In this document: one piece after another, positions 26,568 to 36,002 of the stretch
Layout of the letters: every line of letters begins with the position of its first letter
Position numbering within the stretch: the first letter of the stretch is position 1
Source: Ruegeria arenilitoris
Lineage (GTDB): Bacteria; Pseudomonadota; Alphaproteobacteria; Rhodobacterales; Rhodobacteraceae
DNA: 64,000 bases
Reading direction: 5' to 3'
Assembly (NCBI RefSeq): GCF_013032855.1
Contig: NZ_WQDA01000004.1
Coordinates: 186,001 to 250,000 of the forward strand
Translations under genes and position numbers: made by a program
Notes under the pieces: model-generated
Told to the model about the DNA's origin: nothing
Databases searched by the model: none
What the model saw: the letters and a program-made list of their open reading frames with translations, nothing else

Positions 26568-28247
26568 ATGAGCATCCTCAGCTTCGAAAATGTCTCAAAA
26601 TCTTTCGGCGAAGGCACCGGGCGCACCGATGTTCTGAACGGCATCGACCTGCAGGTGCAGGAGGGCGAGTTCCTGGTGATCCTGGGCTTTTCCGGCACCG
26701 GCAAGACCACGCTGATCAACCTGATGGCCGGGCTGGACATGCCCAGCCGCGGGCAGGTCACCTTCAAGGGCGCGCCTATCAAGGGGCCGGGGCCGGAACG
26801 CGGCGTGATCTTTCAGAACTACTCGCTGATGCCGTGGCTGACGGTCAGCGGCAATGTCGGACTGGCGGTCGATACGGTCTTTCCGGGCCTGCCCAAGGCC
26901 GAGAAGGCCGCGAAGGTGGCCCATTTCGTCAAGATGGTCGGCCTAAGTCACGCGGCGTCGCGCCGGCCGGCCGAATTGTCGGGCGGGATGCGCCAGCGGG
27001 TCAACGTAGCCAGGGCGCTGGCCATGAACCCCGAGGTCTTGTTGCTGGACGAGCCGCTGTCGGCACTGGACGCTCTGACCCGCGCCAACCTGGCCGACGA
27101 GATCGAGCGCATCTGGGAAGCCGACCGCAAGACCTGCGTGCTGATCACCAATGACGTGGACGAGGCGATCATTCTGGCCGACCGGATCATCGCCCTGAAC
27201 CCCGACGGCACGCTGGGGCAGGAGTTCCGCGTCTCGATCCCGCGCCCGCGCGACCGGGCGGCGATGAACACCGATGAAACCTTCAAGCGCCTGCGCGCCG
27301 AGGTCACCAAATACCTGATGGATGTGGGGATCGAGGCCAAGGTCGAAGGCACCCGCATCCTGCCCGAGGTCACGCCGATCCACGGCGTGCCCACCGCCGT
27401 GACCGAGGCGCAGAAGGGCATGATCGACAGCCGGTTCCTGGATTTCTCGCAACTGCACAAGGTCTATCCCACGCCCAAGGGGCCGCTGACCGTGGTCGAG
27501 GACTTCGATCTGAAGATCGACAAGGGCGAGTTCATCTCGCTGATCGGCCATTCGGGCTGCGGCAAATCCACGGTGCTGACCATGGCGGCGGGGCTGAACG
27601 AGATTTCCAAGGGCGCGATCAAGCTGGATGGCCGCCACGTCGAAGGCGCCGACCCTGAACGCGCGGTGGTGTTCCAGTCACCCAACCTGTTCCCGTGGCT
27701 GTCCGCGAAAGAGAACGTGGCGATCGGGGTCGACAAGGTCTATCCGAACGCCAGCCAGGCCGAACGGCAGGACGTGGTGGAATACTACCTGGAACGCGTC
27801 GGCCTGGCCGATGCGATGGACAAGCAGGCCAGCGACCTGTCGAACGGCATGAGACAGCGCGTCGGCATCGCCCGCGCCTTTGCCCTGTCGCCCAAGCTGC
27901 TGCTGCTGGATGAACCTTTCGGGATGCTCGACAGCCTGACCCGCTGGGAGCTGCAGGAGGTTCTGATGGAGGTCTGGTCGCGCACCAAGGTCACCGCGAT
28001 CTGCGTCACCCATGACGTGGACGAGGCGATCCTGCTGGCCGACCGGGTGGTGATGATGACCAACGGCCCGCAGGCTACGATCGGCAAGATCACCCGCGTG
28101 GACCTGCCGCGCCCGCGCACCCGCAAGGCGTTGCTCGAACATCCCGACTATTACGCCTACCGGCAGGAAGTTCTGGATTTTCTCGAAGAATACGAACACG
28201 GCGCCAAGCCGAAATCGCCCGCCCCCAAGGCCATTGCAGCGGAGTGA
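26568..28247 (+). CDS. Nitrate ABC transporter ATPase, two NBDs in one chain
   Basis: The protein has 559 residues from the ATG at 26568. NBD1 (about 1-250) has Walker A GFSGTGKTT, signature LSGGM and Walker B LLLDEPLSALD, but its switch-histidine position reads ITNDVDEA (Asn). NBD2 (about 288-520) has Walker A GHSGCGKST, signature LSNGM, Walker B LLLDEPFGMLD and a normal VTHDVDEA. The two composite sites therefore differ: NBD1 Walker A with the altered NBD2 signature and no histidine, against a canonical second site. It resembles a fusion of NrtC- and NrtD-type domains without the NrtA-like tail of cyanobacterial NrtC. Confidence 0.92.
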   Translation: MSILSFENVSKSFGEGTGRTDVLNGIDLQVQEGEFLVILGFSGTGKTTLINLMAGLDMPSRGQVTFKGAPIKGPGPERGVIFQNYSLMPWLTVSGNVGLAVDTVFPGLPKAEKAAKVAHFVKMVGLSHAASRRPAELSGGMRQRVNVARALAMNPEVLLLDEPLSALDALTRANLADEIERIWEADRKTCVLITNDVDEAIILADRIIALNPDGTLGQEFRVSIPRPRDRAAMNTDETFKRLRAEVTKYLMDVGIEAKVEGTRILPEVTPIHGVPTAVTEAQKGMIDSRFLDFSQLHKVYPTPKGPLTVVEDFDLKIDKGEFISLIGHSGCGKSTVLTMAAGLNEISKGAIKLDGRHVEGADPERAVVFQSPNLFPWLSAKENVAIGVDKVYPNASQAERQDVVEYYLERVGLADAMDKQASDLSNGMRQRVGIARAFALSPKLLLLDEPFGMLDSLTRWELQEVLMEVWSRTKVTAICVTHDVDEAILLADRVVMMTNGPQATIGKITRVDLPRPRTRKALLEHPDYYAYRQEVLDFLEEYEHGAKPKSPAPKAIAAE

Positions 28248-28251
28248 CCCC

Positions 28252-30687
28252 ATGAAACAGAAACTTGTCGTGATCGGTGCCGGGATGGCGTCGGGCCGCG
28301 TGCTTGAACATCTGACCGAGACCGCGCCAGATGTGTTCGACATCACGCTTTTCAACGCCGAACCGCGCGGAAACTACAACCGCATCATGCTCAGCCCGGT
28401 TCTGTCGGGCGAGAAGACCTATGAGGACATCGTCACCCATGACGGCGACTGGTACGCGCAACGGGGCATCGCCTGCCGCTTTGGCGAGCATGTGGTGAAG
28501 ATCGACCGCGAGATGAAGGTGGTCGAGGGCGAAAACGGTCATGTGCCCTATGACAAGCTGCTGATCGCCACCGGCTCGGCCCCGTTCATCATTCCGGTTC
28601 CGGGCAAGGACCTGCCCGGCGTCATCTCCTATCGCGATCTGGACGACACCAACGCGATGATCGACGCGGCCGCCAAGGGTGGCAACGCGGTGGTGATCGG
28701 CGGCGGGCTTCTGGGGCTCGAGGCCGCGGCGGGGCTGGCCGAGCGCGGCATGACCGTTACCGTGGTGCACCTGATGGGCCACCTGATGGAGCGGCAGCTG
28801 GACGAAGCCGCCGGATACCTGCTGCGCAAGGATCTGGAACGCCGCGGGATCACCGTGCGGACCCAGGCCTCGACCAAGACCATTCTGGGCGAGGGTCGCG
28901 CCGAGGCGGTGCTGCTGGAAAGCGGCGAGACGCTGCCCGCCGACCTGGTGGTGATGGCCGTCGGCATCCGCCCCGAAACTCGGCTGGCCACCGATGCCGG
29001 GCTGGACGTTGCCCGCGGGATCGAGGTGAACGCGCAGATGCAAAGCTCGGACCCGGATGTGATGGCCGTGGGCGAATGCGTCGAATTCGACGGCCACCTG
29101 TTCGGCCTGGTGGCGCCGCTTTTCGATCAGGCCAAGGTCGTGGCCAATACCCTGCTGGGCCAGCCGGATGCTTTCGTGGTCAAGGAACTGGCCACCAAGC
29201 TGAAGGTCACCGGCTGCGACCTGTTCAGCGCCGGAGACTTCGCCGAGGGCGAGGGACGCGATGACATCGTGTTCCGCGACCCGGCGCGCGGGGTCTACAA
29301 GCGGCTGGTGATCGAAGACGACCGCCTGATCGGCGCGGTCATGTATGGCGACACCGCCGATGGCAGCTGGTTCTTCGGCCTGATCAAGGACGGCACCGAC
29401 ATCGACGAGATGCGCGACACGCTGATCTTCGGCCCGGCCTATCAGGGAGGCGACACCGCGGACCCTCTCTCAGCCGTTGCAGCATTGCCGCCTGAGGCGG
29501 AGATCTGCGGCTGCAACGGCGTATGCAAGGGCACCATCGTCGAGGCGATCGCCGCCGGGGCCACCGATCTGGCCGCCGTGCGCGCCAGCACCAAGGCCAG
29601 CGCATCCTGCGGAACGTGCACGGGTCTGGTCGAACAGGTCCTGCAGGTCACGCTTGGCGATGAGTTCCAGATGCCGGCGGCGCAACCGATCTGCGGGTGC
29701 ACCGATCTGACCCACGAGGACGTGCGCCGCCTGATCAAGGCGCAAGAGTTGAAAAGCCAGGCCGCCGTCTGGCAGGAGCTGGGCTGGAAAACGCCCAATG
29801 GCTGCCATGTCTGCCGGCCGGCGATCAACTATTACCTGCTGGCCGACTGGCCGCTGGAGTATCAGGACGACCCGCAAAGCCGGTTCGTCAACGAACGCAA
29901 ACACGCCAACATCCAGAAGGACGGCACCTTCAGCGTCGTGCCCCGCATGTGGGGCGGCATCACCAACCCGGCCGAGCTGCGCGCCATCGCCGACGCGGCC
30001 GAGAAATACGACGTGCCCACCGTCAAGGTCACAGGCGGTCAGCGCATCGACCTGCTGGGCGTCAAGGGCGAGGACCTGCCCGCCATCTGGGCCGATTTGA
30101 ACAAGGCCGGCCTGGTCTCGGGGCACGCTTATTCCAAGGGTCTGCGCACGGTCAAAACCTGTGTCGGCACCGATCACTGCCGCTTCGGAACCCAGGACAG
30201 CACCGGCCTTGGCATCAAGCTGGAACAGATCCTGTGGGGATCGTGGACACCGCACAAGCTCAAGCTGGCGGTCTCGGGTTGCCCCCGCAACTGTGCCGAG
30301 GCGACCTGCAAGGATATCGGCGTAGTCTGCGTGGACTCGGGCTATCAGATCGGTATCGGCGGGGCGGCCGGGATGGACGTCAAGGAAACCGAGCTGCTCT
30401 GCCAGGTCCCGACCGAGGACGAGGCGATCGAGGTTGTGATGGCCGTCACCCAGGCCTATCGCGAGGGCGGCAAGTATCTGGACCGGTTGTACAAATGGCT
30501 GGCCAAGGTCGGCATGGACTGGGTCAGGGCCAATGTGGTCGACGACCTCGAAAACCGGCGGGCATTGGTCGCGCGGTTCGAACTGTCGCAGAGCATCTAT
30601 CGCAAGGACCCCTGGGCCGAGCATGTCCGCGACAAGGCGCCGAGCTATGCCCCGATTGCAGATTTCACCCTGGAGGCCGCGGAATGA
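28252..30687 (+). CDS. nirB: Assimilatory nitrite reductase large subunit
   Basis: The protein has 811 residues from the ATG at 28252 (GGAG 8 bases upstream). Order: FAD/NAD(P)H-binding pyridine-nucleotide reductase (VVIGAGMASGRVLEHL; VIGGGLLGLEAA), BFD-type [2Fe-2S] domain (CGCNGVCKGT with CGTCTGLVEQ) and a second short Cys-rich part (ICGCTDLTHEDVRR), then the sulfite/nitrite reductase fold. The siroheme-4Fe4S cysteines are in TCVGTDHCRFG and SGCPRNCAEATC. It reduces nitrite to ammonium in the cytoplasm with NirD. Confidence 0.96.
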   Translation: MKQKLVVIGAGMASGRVLEHLTETAPDVFDITLFNAEPRGNYNRIMLSPVLSGEKTYEDIVTHDGDWYAQRGIACRFGEHVVKIDREMKVVEGENGHVPYDKLLIATGSAPFIIPVPGKDLPGVISYRDLDDTNAMIDAAAKGGNAVVIGGGLLGLEAAAGLAERGMTVTVVHLMGHLMERQLDEAAGYLLRKDLERRGITVRTQASTKTILGEGRAEAVLLESGETLPADLVVMAVGIRPETRLATDAGLDVARGIEVNAQMQSSDPDVMAVGECVEFDGHLFGLVAPLFDQAKVVANTLLGQPDAFVVKELATKLKVTGCDLFSAGDFAEGEGRDDIVFRDPARGVYKRLVIEDDRLIGAVMYGDTADGSWFFGLIKDGTDIDEMRDTLIFGPAYQGGDTADPLSAVAALPPEAEICGCNGVCKGTIVEAIAAGATDLAAVRASTKASASCGTCTGLVEQVLQVTLGDEFQMPAAQPICGCTDLTHEDVRRLIKAQELKSQAAVWQELGWKTPNGCHVCRPAINYYLLADWPLEYQDDPQSRFVNERKHANIQKDGTFSVVPRMWGGITNPAELRAIADAAEKYDVPTVKVTGGQRIDLLGVKGEDLPAIWADLNKAGLVSGHAYSKGLRTVKTCVGTDHCRFGTQDSTGLGIKLEQILWGSWTPHKLKLAVSGCPRNCAEATCKDIGVVCVDSGYQIGIGGAAGMDVKETELLCQVPTEDEAIEVVMAVTQAYREGGKYLDRLYKWLAKVGMDWVRANVVDDLENRRALVARFELSQSIYRKDPWAEHVRDKAPSYAPIADFTLEAAE

Positions 30688-31016
30688 GCTGGATCGACAT
30701 CGGACATATCGACGACGTGCCGCTGCGTGGCGCGCGTCTGGTGAAAACCCGTCTTGGCTGCATCGCCATCTTCCGCACGGCCGAGGCCGAACTGTTCGCG
30801 GCCAGCAATGCTTGCCCCCACAAGGGCGGCCCGCTGTCCGAAGGCATCGTGCATGGCCAGTCGGTGACCTGTCCGTTGCACAACTGGGTGTTCGACCTGA
30901 ATACGGGCGAGGCTCAAGGCGCGGATGAAGGCCGGATCACCACCTATCCGGTTCGGCTGGAAGGCGGGCGCATCCTGCTGGACGCCCGCGCCGTCACCGA
31001 GCGGAGCGCCGCGTGA
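30684..31016 (+). CDS. nirD: Nitrite reductase small subunit (Rieske type)
   Basis: The protein has 110 residues and its ATG overlaps the nirB stop (ATGA). Rieske [2Fe-2S] ligands are complete: ACPHKGGPL and CPLHNWVF (C-x-H and C-x2-H). Many NirD proteins of enterobacteria lack these ligands, so this is the cluster-bearing form. It partners NirB. Confidence 0.95.
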   Translation: MSWIDIGHIDDVPLRGARLVKTRLGCIAIFRTAEAELFAASNACPHKGGPLSEGIVHGQSVTCPLHNWVFDLNTGEAQGADEGRITTYPVRLEGGRILLDARAVTERSAA

Positions 31017-33676
31017 TGGACGGCTCGAACCTGCCTGAGGTGCGATCCACCTGCGCCTATTGCGGCGTGGGCTGCGGCGTGCTGCTGCGCCCGGACGGGG
31101 CCGGCGGTCTGACCGTGCGGGGCGACCCGGACCACCCGGCGAATTTCGGACGGTTGTGTTCCAAAGGCACCGCGCTGGGTGAAACGGTCGGGCTGGGCCA
31201 CCGCCTGCTGACCCCGCGCGCCTTTGGCAGGAACGTGGGCTGGGACAACGCGCTGCAGCTGGTGGCCGACCGGTTCCGCGAAACGATCGCGGCGCATGGT
31301 CCCGACAGCGTGGCCTTCTATGTCTCGGGGCAGTTGCTGACCGAGGATTACTACGTGGCCAACAAGCTGATGAAGGGCTTCATCGGATCGGCCAATATCG
31401 ACACCAATTCGCGGCTGTGCATGGCCTCGACCGTGGCCGGGCACAAGCGGGCCTTTGGCACCGACACCGTGCCCGGCACCTACGAGGATCTGGATCAGGC
31501 CGATCTGGTGGTGCTGGTCGGGTCGAACCTGGCGTGGTGCCACCCGGTTCTGTACCAGCGCGTCCTGGCGGCACGGCAGGCGCGCGGCACCCGGATCGTG
31601 GTGATCGACCCGCGCCGCACCGCCAGCTGCGATCAGGCCGATCTGCATCTGGCGCTGAATCCGGGCAGCGACGTGGCGCTGTTCAACGGGCTGCTGACCG
31701 AGATTCATCGGCGCGGGGCCGTGGACCCGGACTTCGTGAGGCTAACCTCGGGTCTGGAAGCCGCACTGGAAACGGCCGGAAACGACCAGATCTCGGAAAC
31801 CGGCCTGCCTGCCGAAAAACTCGCCGCATTTTTCGATCTATGGATCAATACCCCGCGCGTCGTGACGGTCTTCAGCCAGGGAGTGAACCAATCCTCCAGC
31901 GGGACCGACAAAGTCAACGCCATTCTGAACAGCCATCTGGCCACCGGTCGGATCGGACGGCCGGGAATGGGCCCGTTCTCGGTCACCGGCCAACCCAACG
32001 CGATGGGTGGGCGCGAAGTGGGTGGTCTGGCCAACACGCTGGCTTGCCATCTGGACATCGAAAACGCCGATCATCGCGCCGCGGTTCAGGCGTATTGGCA
32101 GGCGCCTGCAATACCGCAGTCTCCGGGGCTGAAGGCCGTGGACATGTTCCGTGCGGTCGAAGATGGGCAGATCAAGGCCCTTTGGATCATCCACACCAAC
32201 CCGGCGGCAACCATGCCCGAAGCTGACAGGGTCAGCCGCGCAATCGCCGCCTGCTCGTTCACGGTCGTCAGTGATCTGACGTTGAATACCGATACGGCGC
32301 GTCTGGCCGACGTTGTGTTGCCGGCCGCTGGGTGGGCCGAAAAGAACGGAACTGTCACGAATTCCGACCGAACCATCAGCCGGCAACGCGCCGTTTTGCA
32401 GTCACCGGGCCAAGCGCGCCCGGATTGGGACATCCTGGCCGAAGTTGGCCGCCGCATGGGATGGAAAACCGCGTTCGACTACGCTTCACCGGCCGAGATA
32501 TTCCGGGAATACGCCGCAATGTCCCAAATCGCCGCGCAGTTCGGGAAAGACTTCGACATTTCGGGCTTCTCCGAAATTGACGAGGCGGGCTATGCCGAAT
32601 TGGAACCCACCCGCTGGCCATTGGGTCGCAAAGGTGCAGGTGGGAGATTTTTTGGTGGCGGACACTTCTTTCACTCCGACAGGAAGGCCCGGATCGTTCC
32701 CGTTGCTCATCGGCGTCCGGCAGCCCTGCCCGGACCGAAATATCCCTTTGTGATGAACACCGGACGCACACGGGATCAATGGCACACCATGACCCGGACC
32801 GGTCTTTCAGCCCGCCTGTCCGCCCATCTGGCCGAGCCGTTTGTGGACATTCATCCCCAGGACGCCGCCCGCGAGGGGATATCCAGCGCAGATCTTGTCG
32901 AGGTCACCAGTCCCACTGGGCGTGGTATTTTTCGCGCGCGCATCACCCAAGATGTTCGCATCGGTCACGTCTTTGCCCCCATCCATTGGACTGCGGAAAC
33001 GGCCCCTTCGGGCCGGGTGGACATGCTGGTTCCCGGCACTACTGATCCGATTTCCGGACAACCCGAAAGCAAGGCAACACCCGTTTCGATCTCGCTCATG
33101 CAGGCGCCGTGGTACGCCTTTGCTGTCTCCAGGAACCCTCTGACCCCCTCGGTCGCCTACCGGGCGACGGTCCGAACGGACAACGGTTACAGGACAGAGT
33201 TGGCTGATCATGCCCGGATAAAGAACTGGGAACAAACCGCCCGCGAATGGTTTGCGCTGACCGATGCGGACGCGGTCACGGCAGGTGACCCCGCCCGCGG
33301 TTCATTTCGCATTGCGTTGTCGCAGAACGGATGCCTGCAAGCGGCACTGTTCGTGTCGCCGCGCCCGCTGCCCCTGATGCGGGACTATCTTGCGTCGATG
33401 CCGGACATACCACCCGCACAGTTTCTGACCGGCCGCGCACCCGCAGATGCCAAGGACACCGGACCGATCATCTGCGCCTGTTTTGGCGTCGGGTTGAAGA
33501 CGATCGTTGACGCGATCTCGTGCGGGAAAGCGATCAGTGTCGACGCTATCGGCGCGGCGTTGAGCGCCGGAACAAATTGCGGGTCTTGCCGGCCTGAATT
33601 GGGTGCCCTGATCGACCGGTATTCCCCGGATGCCGCGGACAACCTAAGCCTACAATTGCAGGGAGGCGTCGCCTAA
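31016..33676 (+). CDS. nasA: Assimilatory nitrate reductase catalytic subunit
   Basis: The protein has 886 residues; the ATG at 31016 shares its A with the nirD stop (TGATG), and a GTG one codon earlier is the alternative. The N-terminal [4Fe-4S] ligands are in TCAYCGVGCGV and GRLCSKG. The molybdopterin domains follow (SNLAWCHPVLYQR, SQGVNQSSSGTDKVNAI, VDIHPQDA). The C-terminal ~60 residues carry a BFD-like [2Fe-2S] domain (CACFGVGLKTI and NCGSCRPELG), typical of NasA from Klebsiella-type systems. It reduces nitrate to nitrite. Third-position GC appears to drop after about position 31735. Confidence 0.95.
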   Translation: MDGSNLPEVRSTCAYCGVGCGVLLRPDGAGGLTVRGDPDHPANFGRLCSKGTALGETVGLGHRLLTPRAFGRNVGWDNALQLVADRFRETIAAHGPDSVAFYVSGQLLTEDYYVANKLMKGFIGSANIDTNSRLCMASTVAGHKRAFGTDTVPGTYEDLDQADLVVLVGSNLAWCHPVLYQRVLAARQARGTRIVVIDPRRTASCDQADLHLALNPGSDVALFNGLLTEIHRRGAVDPDFVRLTSGLEAALETAGNDQISETGLPAEKLAAFFDLWINTPRVVTVFSQGVNQSSSGTDKVNAILNSHLATGRIGRPGMGPFSVTGQPNAMGGREVGGLANTLACHLDIENADHRAAVQAYWQAPAIPQSPGLKAVDMFRAVEDGQIKALWIIHTNPAATMPEADRVSRAIAACSFTVVSDLTLNTDTARLADVVLPAAGWAEKNGTVTNSDRTISRQRAVLQSPGQARPDWDILAEVGRRMGWKTAFDYASPAEIFREYAAMSQIAAQFGKDFDISGFSEIDEAGYAELEPTRWPLGRKGAGGRFFGGGHFFHSDRKARIVPVAHRRPAALPGPKYPFVMNTGRTRDQWHTMTRTGLSARLSAHLAEPFVDIHPQDAAREGISSADLVEVTSPTGRGIFRARITQDVRIGHVFAPIHWTAETAPSGRVDMLVPGTTDPISGQPESKATPVSISLMQAPWYAFAVSRNPLTPSVAYRATVRTDNGYRTELADHARIKNWEQTAREWFALTDADAVTAGDPARGSFRIALSQNGCLQAALFVSPRPLPLMRDYLASMPDIPPAQFLTGRAPADAKDTGPIICACFGVGLKTIVDAISCGKAISVDAIGAALSAGTNCGSCRPELGALIDRYSPDAADNLSLQLQGGVA

Positions 33677-33806
33677 CCCTGTCGCATTTCTGTTGACAGG
33701 TGATCCCGCGATGGGCAGCATTTTTCCATCGGATCGACAACCAGAGTGATCAAGCCGTGATTGACTGCACCAAAGATACCCAAGGCCGCCGGGCAACCGG
33801 TTGCAA

Positions 33807-33836
33807 CCTCGTCGTCTGACGAGGGACGGGTTTTTT
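33807..33836 (+). terminator. Possible terminator after nasA
   Basis: CCTCGTC (33807-33813) and GACGAGG (33818-33824) form a 7-bp stem around GTCT; six further bases separate it from a run of six T. It lies between nasA and the hydantoinase operon and could end the nitrate operon or act as a leader hairpin for the next one. Confidence 0.5.
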
Positions 33837-33902
33837 CGCAGTCTTCGGATGCTGAACCAGCAGCCCGAAACGATCTGAAACTTCTGCCCATGGCTTCATT
33901 TT

Positions 33903-36002
33903 ATGCACAATCACGCTGGGCTTCGGCTGGCCGTCGATATTGGCGGCACATTTACCGATACCGTTCTGATGGACGGGCAATCCAATATCCTCGCAACGAC
34001 GAAAACTCCGACGACACCGGACAACCCAACCGTCGGCGCCTTGATTGGTGCAAAGCGCGTTCTGGATGACGCCAATGCCGGTTTCCCGCAGGTTTCCGGG
34101 TTCATTCACGGCACCACTCTGGCCACCAATGCCCTGATCGAGCGGCGCGGTGCCTCGGTTGCGACAATAACCACCGACGGGTTTCGGGACATACTCGAGA
34201 TTGGGTATGAACGTCGTTACAGCCAGTATGACATCAATCTGGTCAAGCCCGACCTGCTGGTCCCACGCGCTCGTGCCTTCACGATCGGCGGGCGAATGGA
34301 TGCACGTGGTGACGAACTGACACCGCTGGATGTCGCGGGAATGGACGATCTGGTGCGCCGGATTGAGGATAGCGACGCCCAGGCCGTGGCGGTGTGCCTG
34401 ATGCATTCCTATGCCAACCCAAAGCACGAGCTGGCTCTGCGGGACCAGTTGCTCAGGGCTCTCCCCGACCTGGCCATCTCGCTCTCGCACGAAGTCAGCC
34501 CCGAGGCGCGCGAATTTGACCGCCTGTGCACTACGATCGCCAACGCCTATATCCAGCCCCAGATGGCCGGGTATCTGGCCGATTTCCAATCCCGCTTCGC
34601 CGCAGAGGGGCTGAGCTGTCCCATTCTCATGATGACGGCCGGTGGTGGTATGACAACCCTGGAAACGGCCGCCCGCCTGCCGATCCGGTTGGTCGAATCC
34701 GGCCCGGCCGGCGGGGCCATCCTTGCAGCACGGATCGCGGCTGAAACCGGTGCGCGCGCCGTAACCAGCTTTGACATGGGGGGGACGACGGCCAAGCTGT
34801 GTCTGATTGATGCTTTCCGCCCGCAGACCGCGCGCAGGTTCGAAATCGCAAGGGCCGCGCGCTTCATCAAAGGCTCAGGCATGCCGGTGCGCATCCCCGT
34901 GATCGAGATGATCGAAATCGGCGCAGGCGGCGGCTCGATTGCCAGAGTCGACCGGCTGGGTCGCCTGCAGGTTGGCCCCGAAAGTGCCGGCGCACAGCCA
35001 GGCCCTGCCGCCTTCGGCAATGGCGGCAGGGCCGCGACCGTAACAGACGCCGATGTGGTGCAGGGCCTGATCGAACCCGGCCGGTTTGCCGAAGGCCGAC
35101 TGACGATTGACACGGCAGCCGCCGAACAGGCCATCACCTTGGAAATCGGGAGCGCGCTGGATTTGGCGCCGGACCTGGCCGCACGTGGTCTCAGCGAAAT
35201 CGTCGACGAAAGCATGGCCGCCGCAGGTCGGATGCACGCGGTCGAGTCCGGAAAAGAGTTGGCAACCCGAGTGATGATCGCCTTTGGCGGCAATGGGCCA
35301 TTGCACGCAACGCGAGTGGCCCGGCGGTGTCAGGTCGACCAAATCGTGATCCCGAAGGACCCGAGCGTAGGGTCAGCGGTCGGATTTCTGTATGCGCCGG
35401 TCGCCTTCGAAATCGTCCGGTCGCGCTATGCCACGCTGGACCAGCCGGATCTCGACGGCCTCAACGCCTTTTTTGACGAAATGACAGCCGAGGCGCTGGC
35501 CGTGGTCCGTGCCGGTGCACCTGAAGCCGAGTTGTCGATCCGAAAACAGGCTTTCATGCGGTACCACGGCCAAGGTCATGAGATCGAGATCGCGCTTCCG
35601 GATCGGGCACTTGGGACTGCAGACATCGAAACCCTGCGCCGGGATTTCGAATCCGAGTACAGCCGGTTGTTCCGCCGCGCGGTACCGGGAATGTCGATCG
35701 AGATTCTCAACTGGTCCGTCGAGGTGTCGTCACCCGCCCCTGCCCTCAGCCGGGTTCCTGACGCAGCCCACCAGCGCACGGTGCGCCCGTGCGGCCATCG
35801 ACGCATTCTGTGTGATGTCAGCGGGCATTGGTGCGACGCCGGTATCTACGATCGATCCGGGCTTGAACCCGGCGATAGCTTGCGCGGACCGGCGCTGATT
35901 ACCGAGCCTCAAACCACCACATTCGTCAGCGCGGATTTTCAGGCCAGCGTCGATGGCGGCGGCAATCTCTGGCTCAACCGGATACTGGAGGACGCCGAAT
36001 GA
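33903..36002 (+). CDS. hyuA: Hydantoinase/oxoprolinase subunit A (HyuA)
   Basis: The protein has 699 residues of the HyuA family: an N-terminal ATPase-fold start (LAVDIGGTFTDTVLMDGQ), then GTTLATNALIERRGA and the core motif SFDMGGTTAKLCLIDAF. These subunits hydrolyse ATP to open a lactam ring such as 5-oxoproline, hydantoin or N-methylhydantoin, or carboxylate acetone or acetophenone in related enzymes. The ATG at 33903 lacks a strong ribosome site. The HyuB gene overlaps by 4 bases. Substrate unknown. Confidence 0.92.
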   Translation: MHNHAGLRLAVDIGGTFTDTVLMDGQSNILATTKTPTTPDNPTVGALIGAKRVLDDANAGFPQVSGFIHGTTLATNALIERRGASVATITTDGFRDILEIGYERRYSQYDINLVKPDLLVPRARAFTIGGRMDARGDELTPLDVAGMDDLVRRIEDSDAQAVAVCLMHSYANPKHELALRDQLLRALPDLAISLSHEVSPEAREFDRLCTTIANAYIQPQMAGYLADFQSRFAAEGLSCPILMMTAGGGMTTLETAARLPIRLVESGPAGGAILAARIAAETGARAVTSFDMGGTTAKLCLIDAFRPQTARRFEIARAARFIKGSGMPVRIPVIEMIEIGAGGGSIARVDRLGRLQVGPESAGAQPGPAAFGNGGRAATVTDADVVQGLIEPGRFAEGRLTIDTAAAEQAITLEIGSALDLAPDLAARGLSEIVDESMAAAGRMHAVESGKELATRVMIAFGGNGPLHATRVARRCQVDQIVIPKDPSVGSAVGFLYAPVAFEIVRSRYATLDQPDLDGLNAFFDEMTAEALAVVRAGAPEAELSIRKQAFMRYHGQGHEIEIALPDRALGTADIETLRRDFESEYSRLFRRAVPGMSIEILNWSVEVSSPAPALSRVPDAAHQRTVRPCGHRRILCDVSGHWCDAGIYDRSGLEPGDSLRGPALITEPQTTTFVSADFQASVDGGGNLWLNRILEDAE

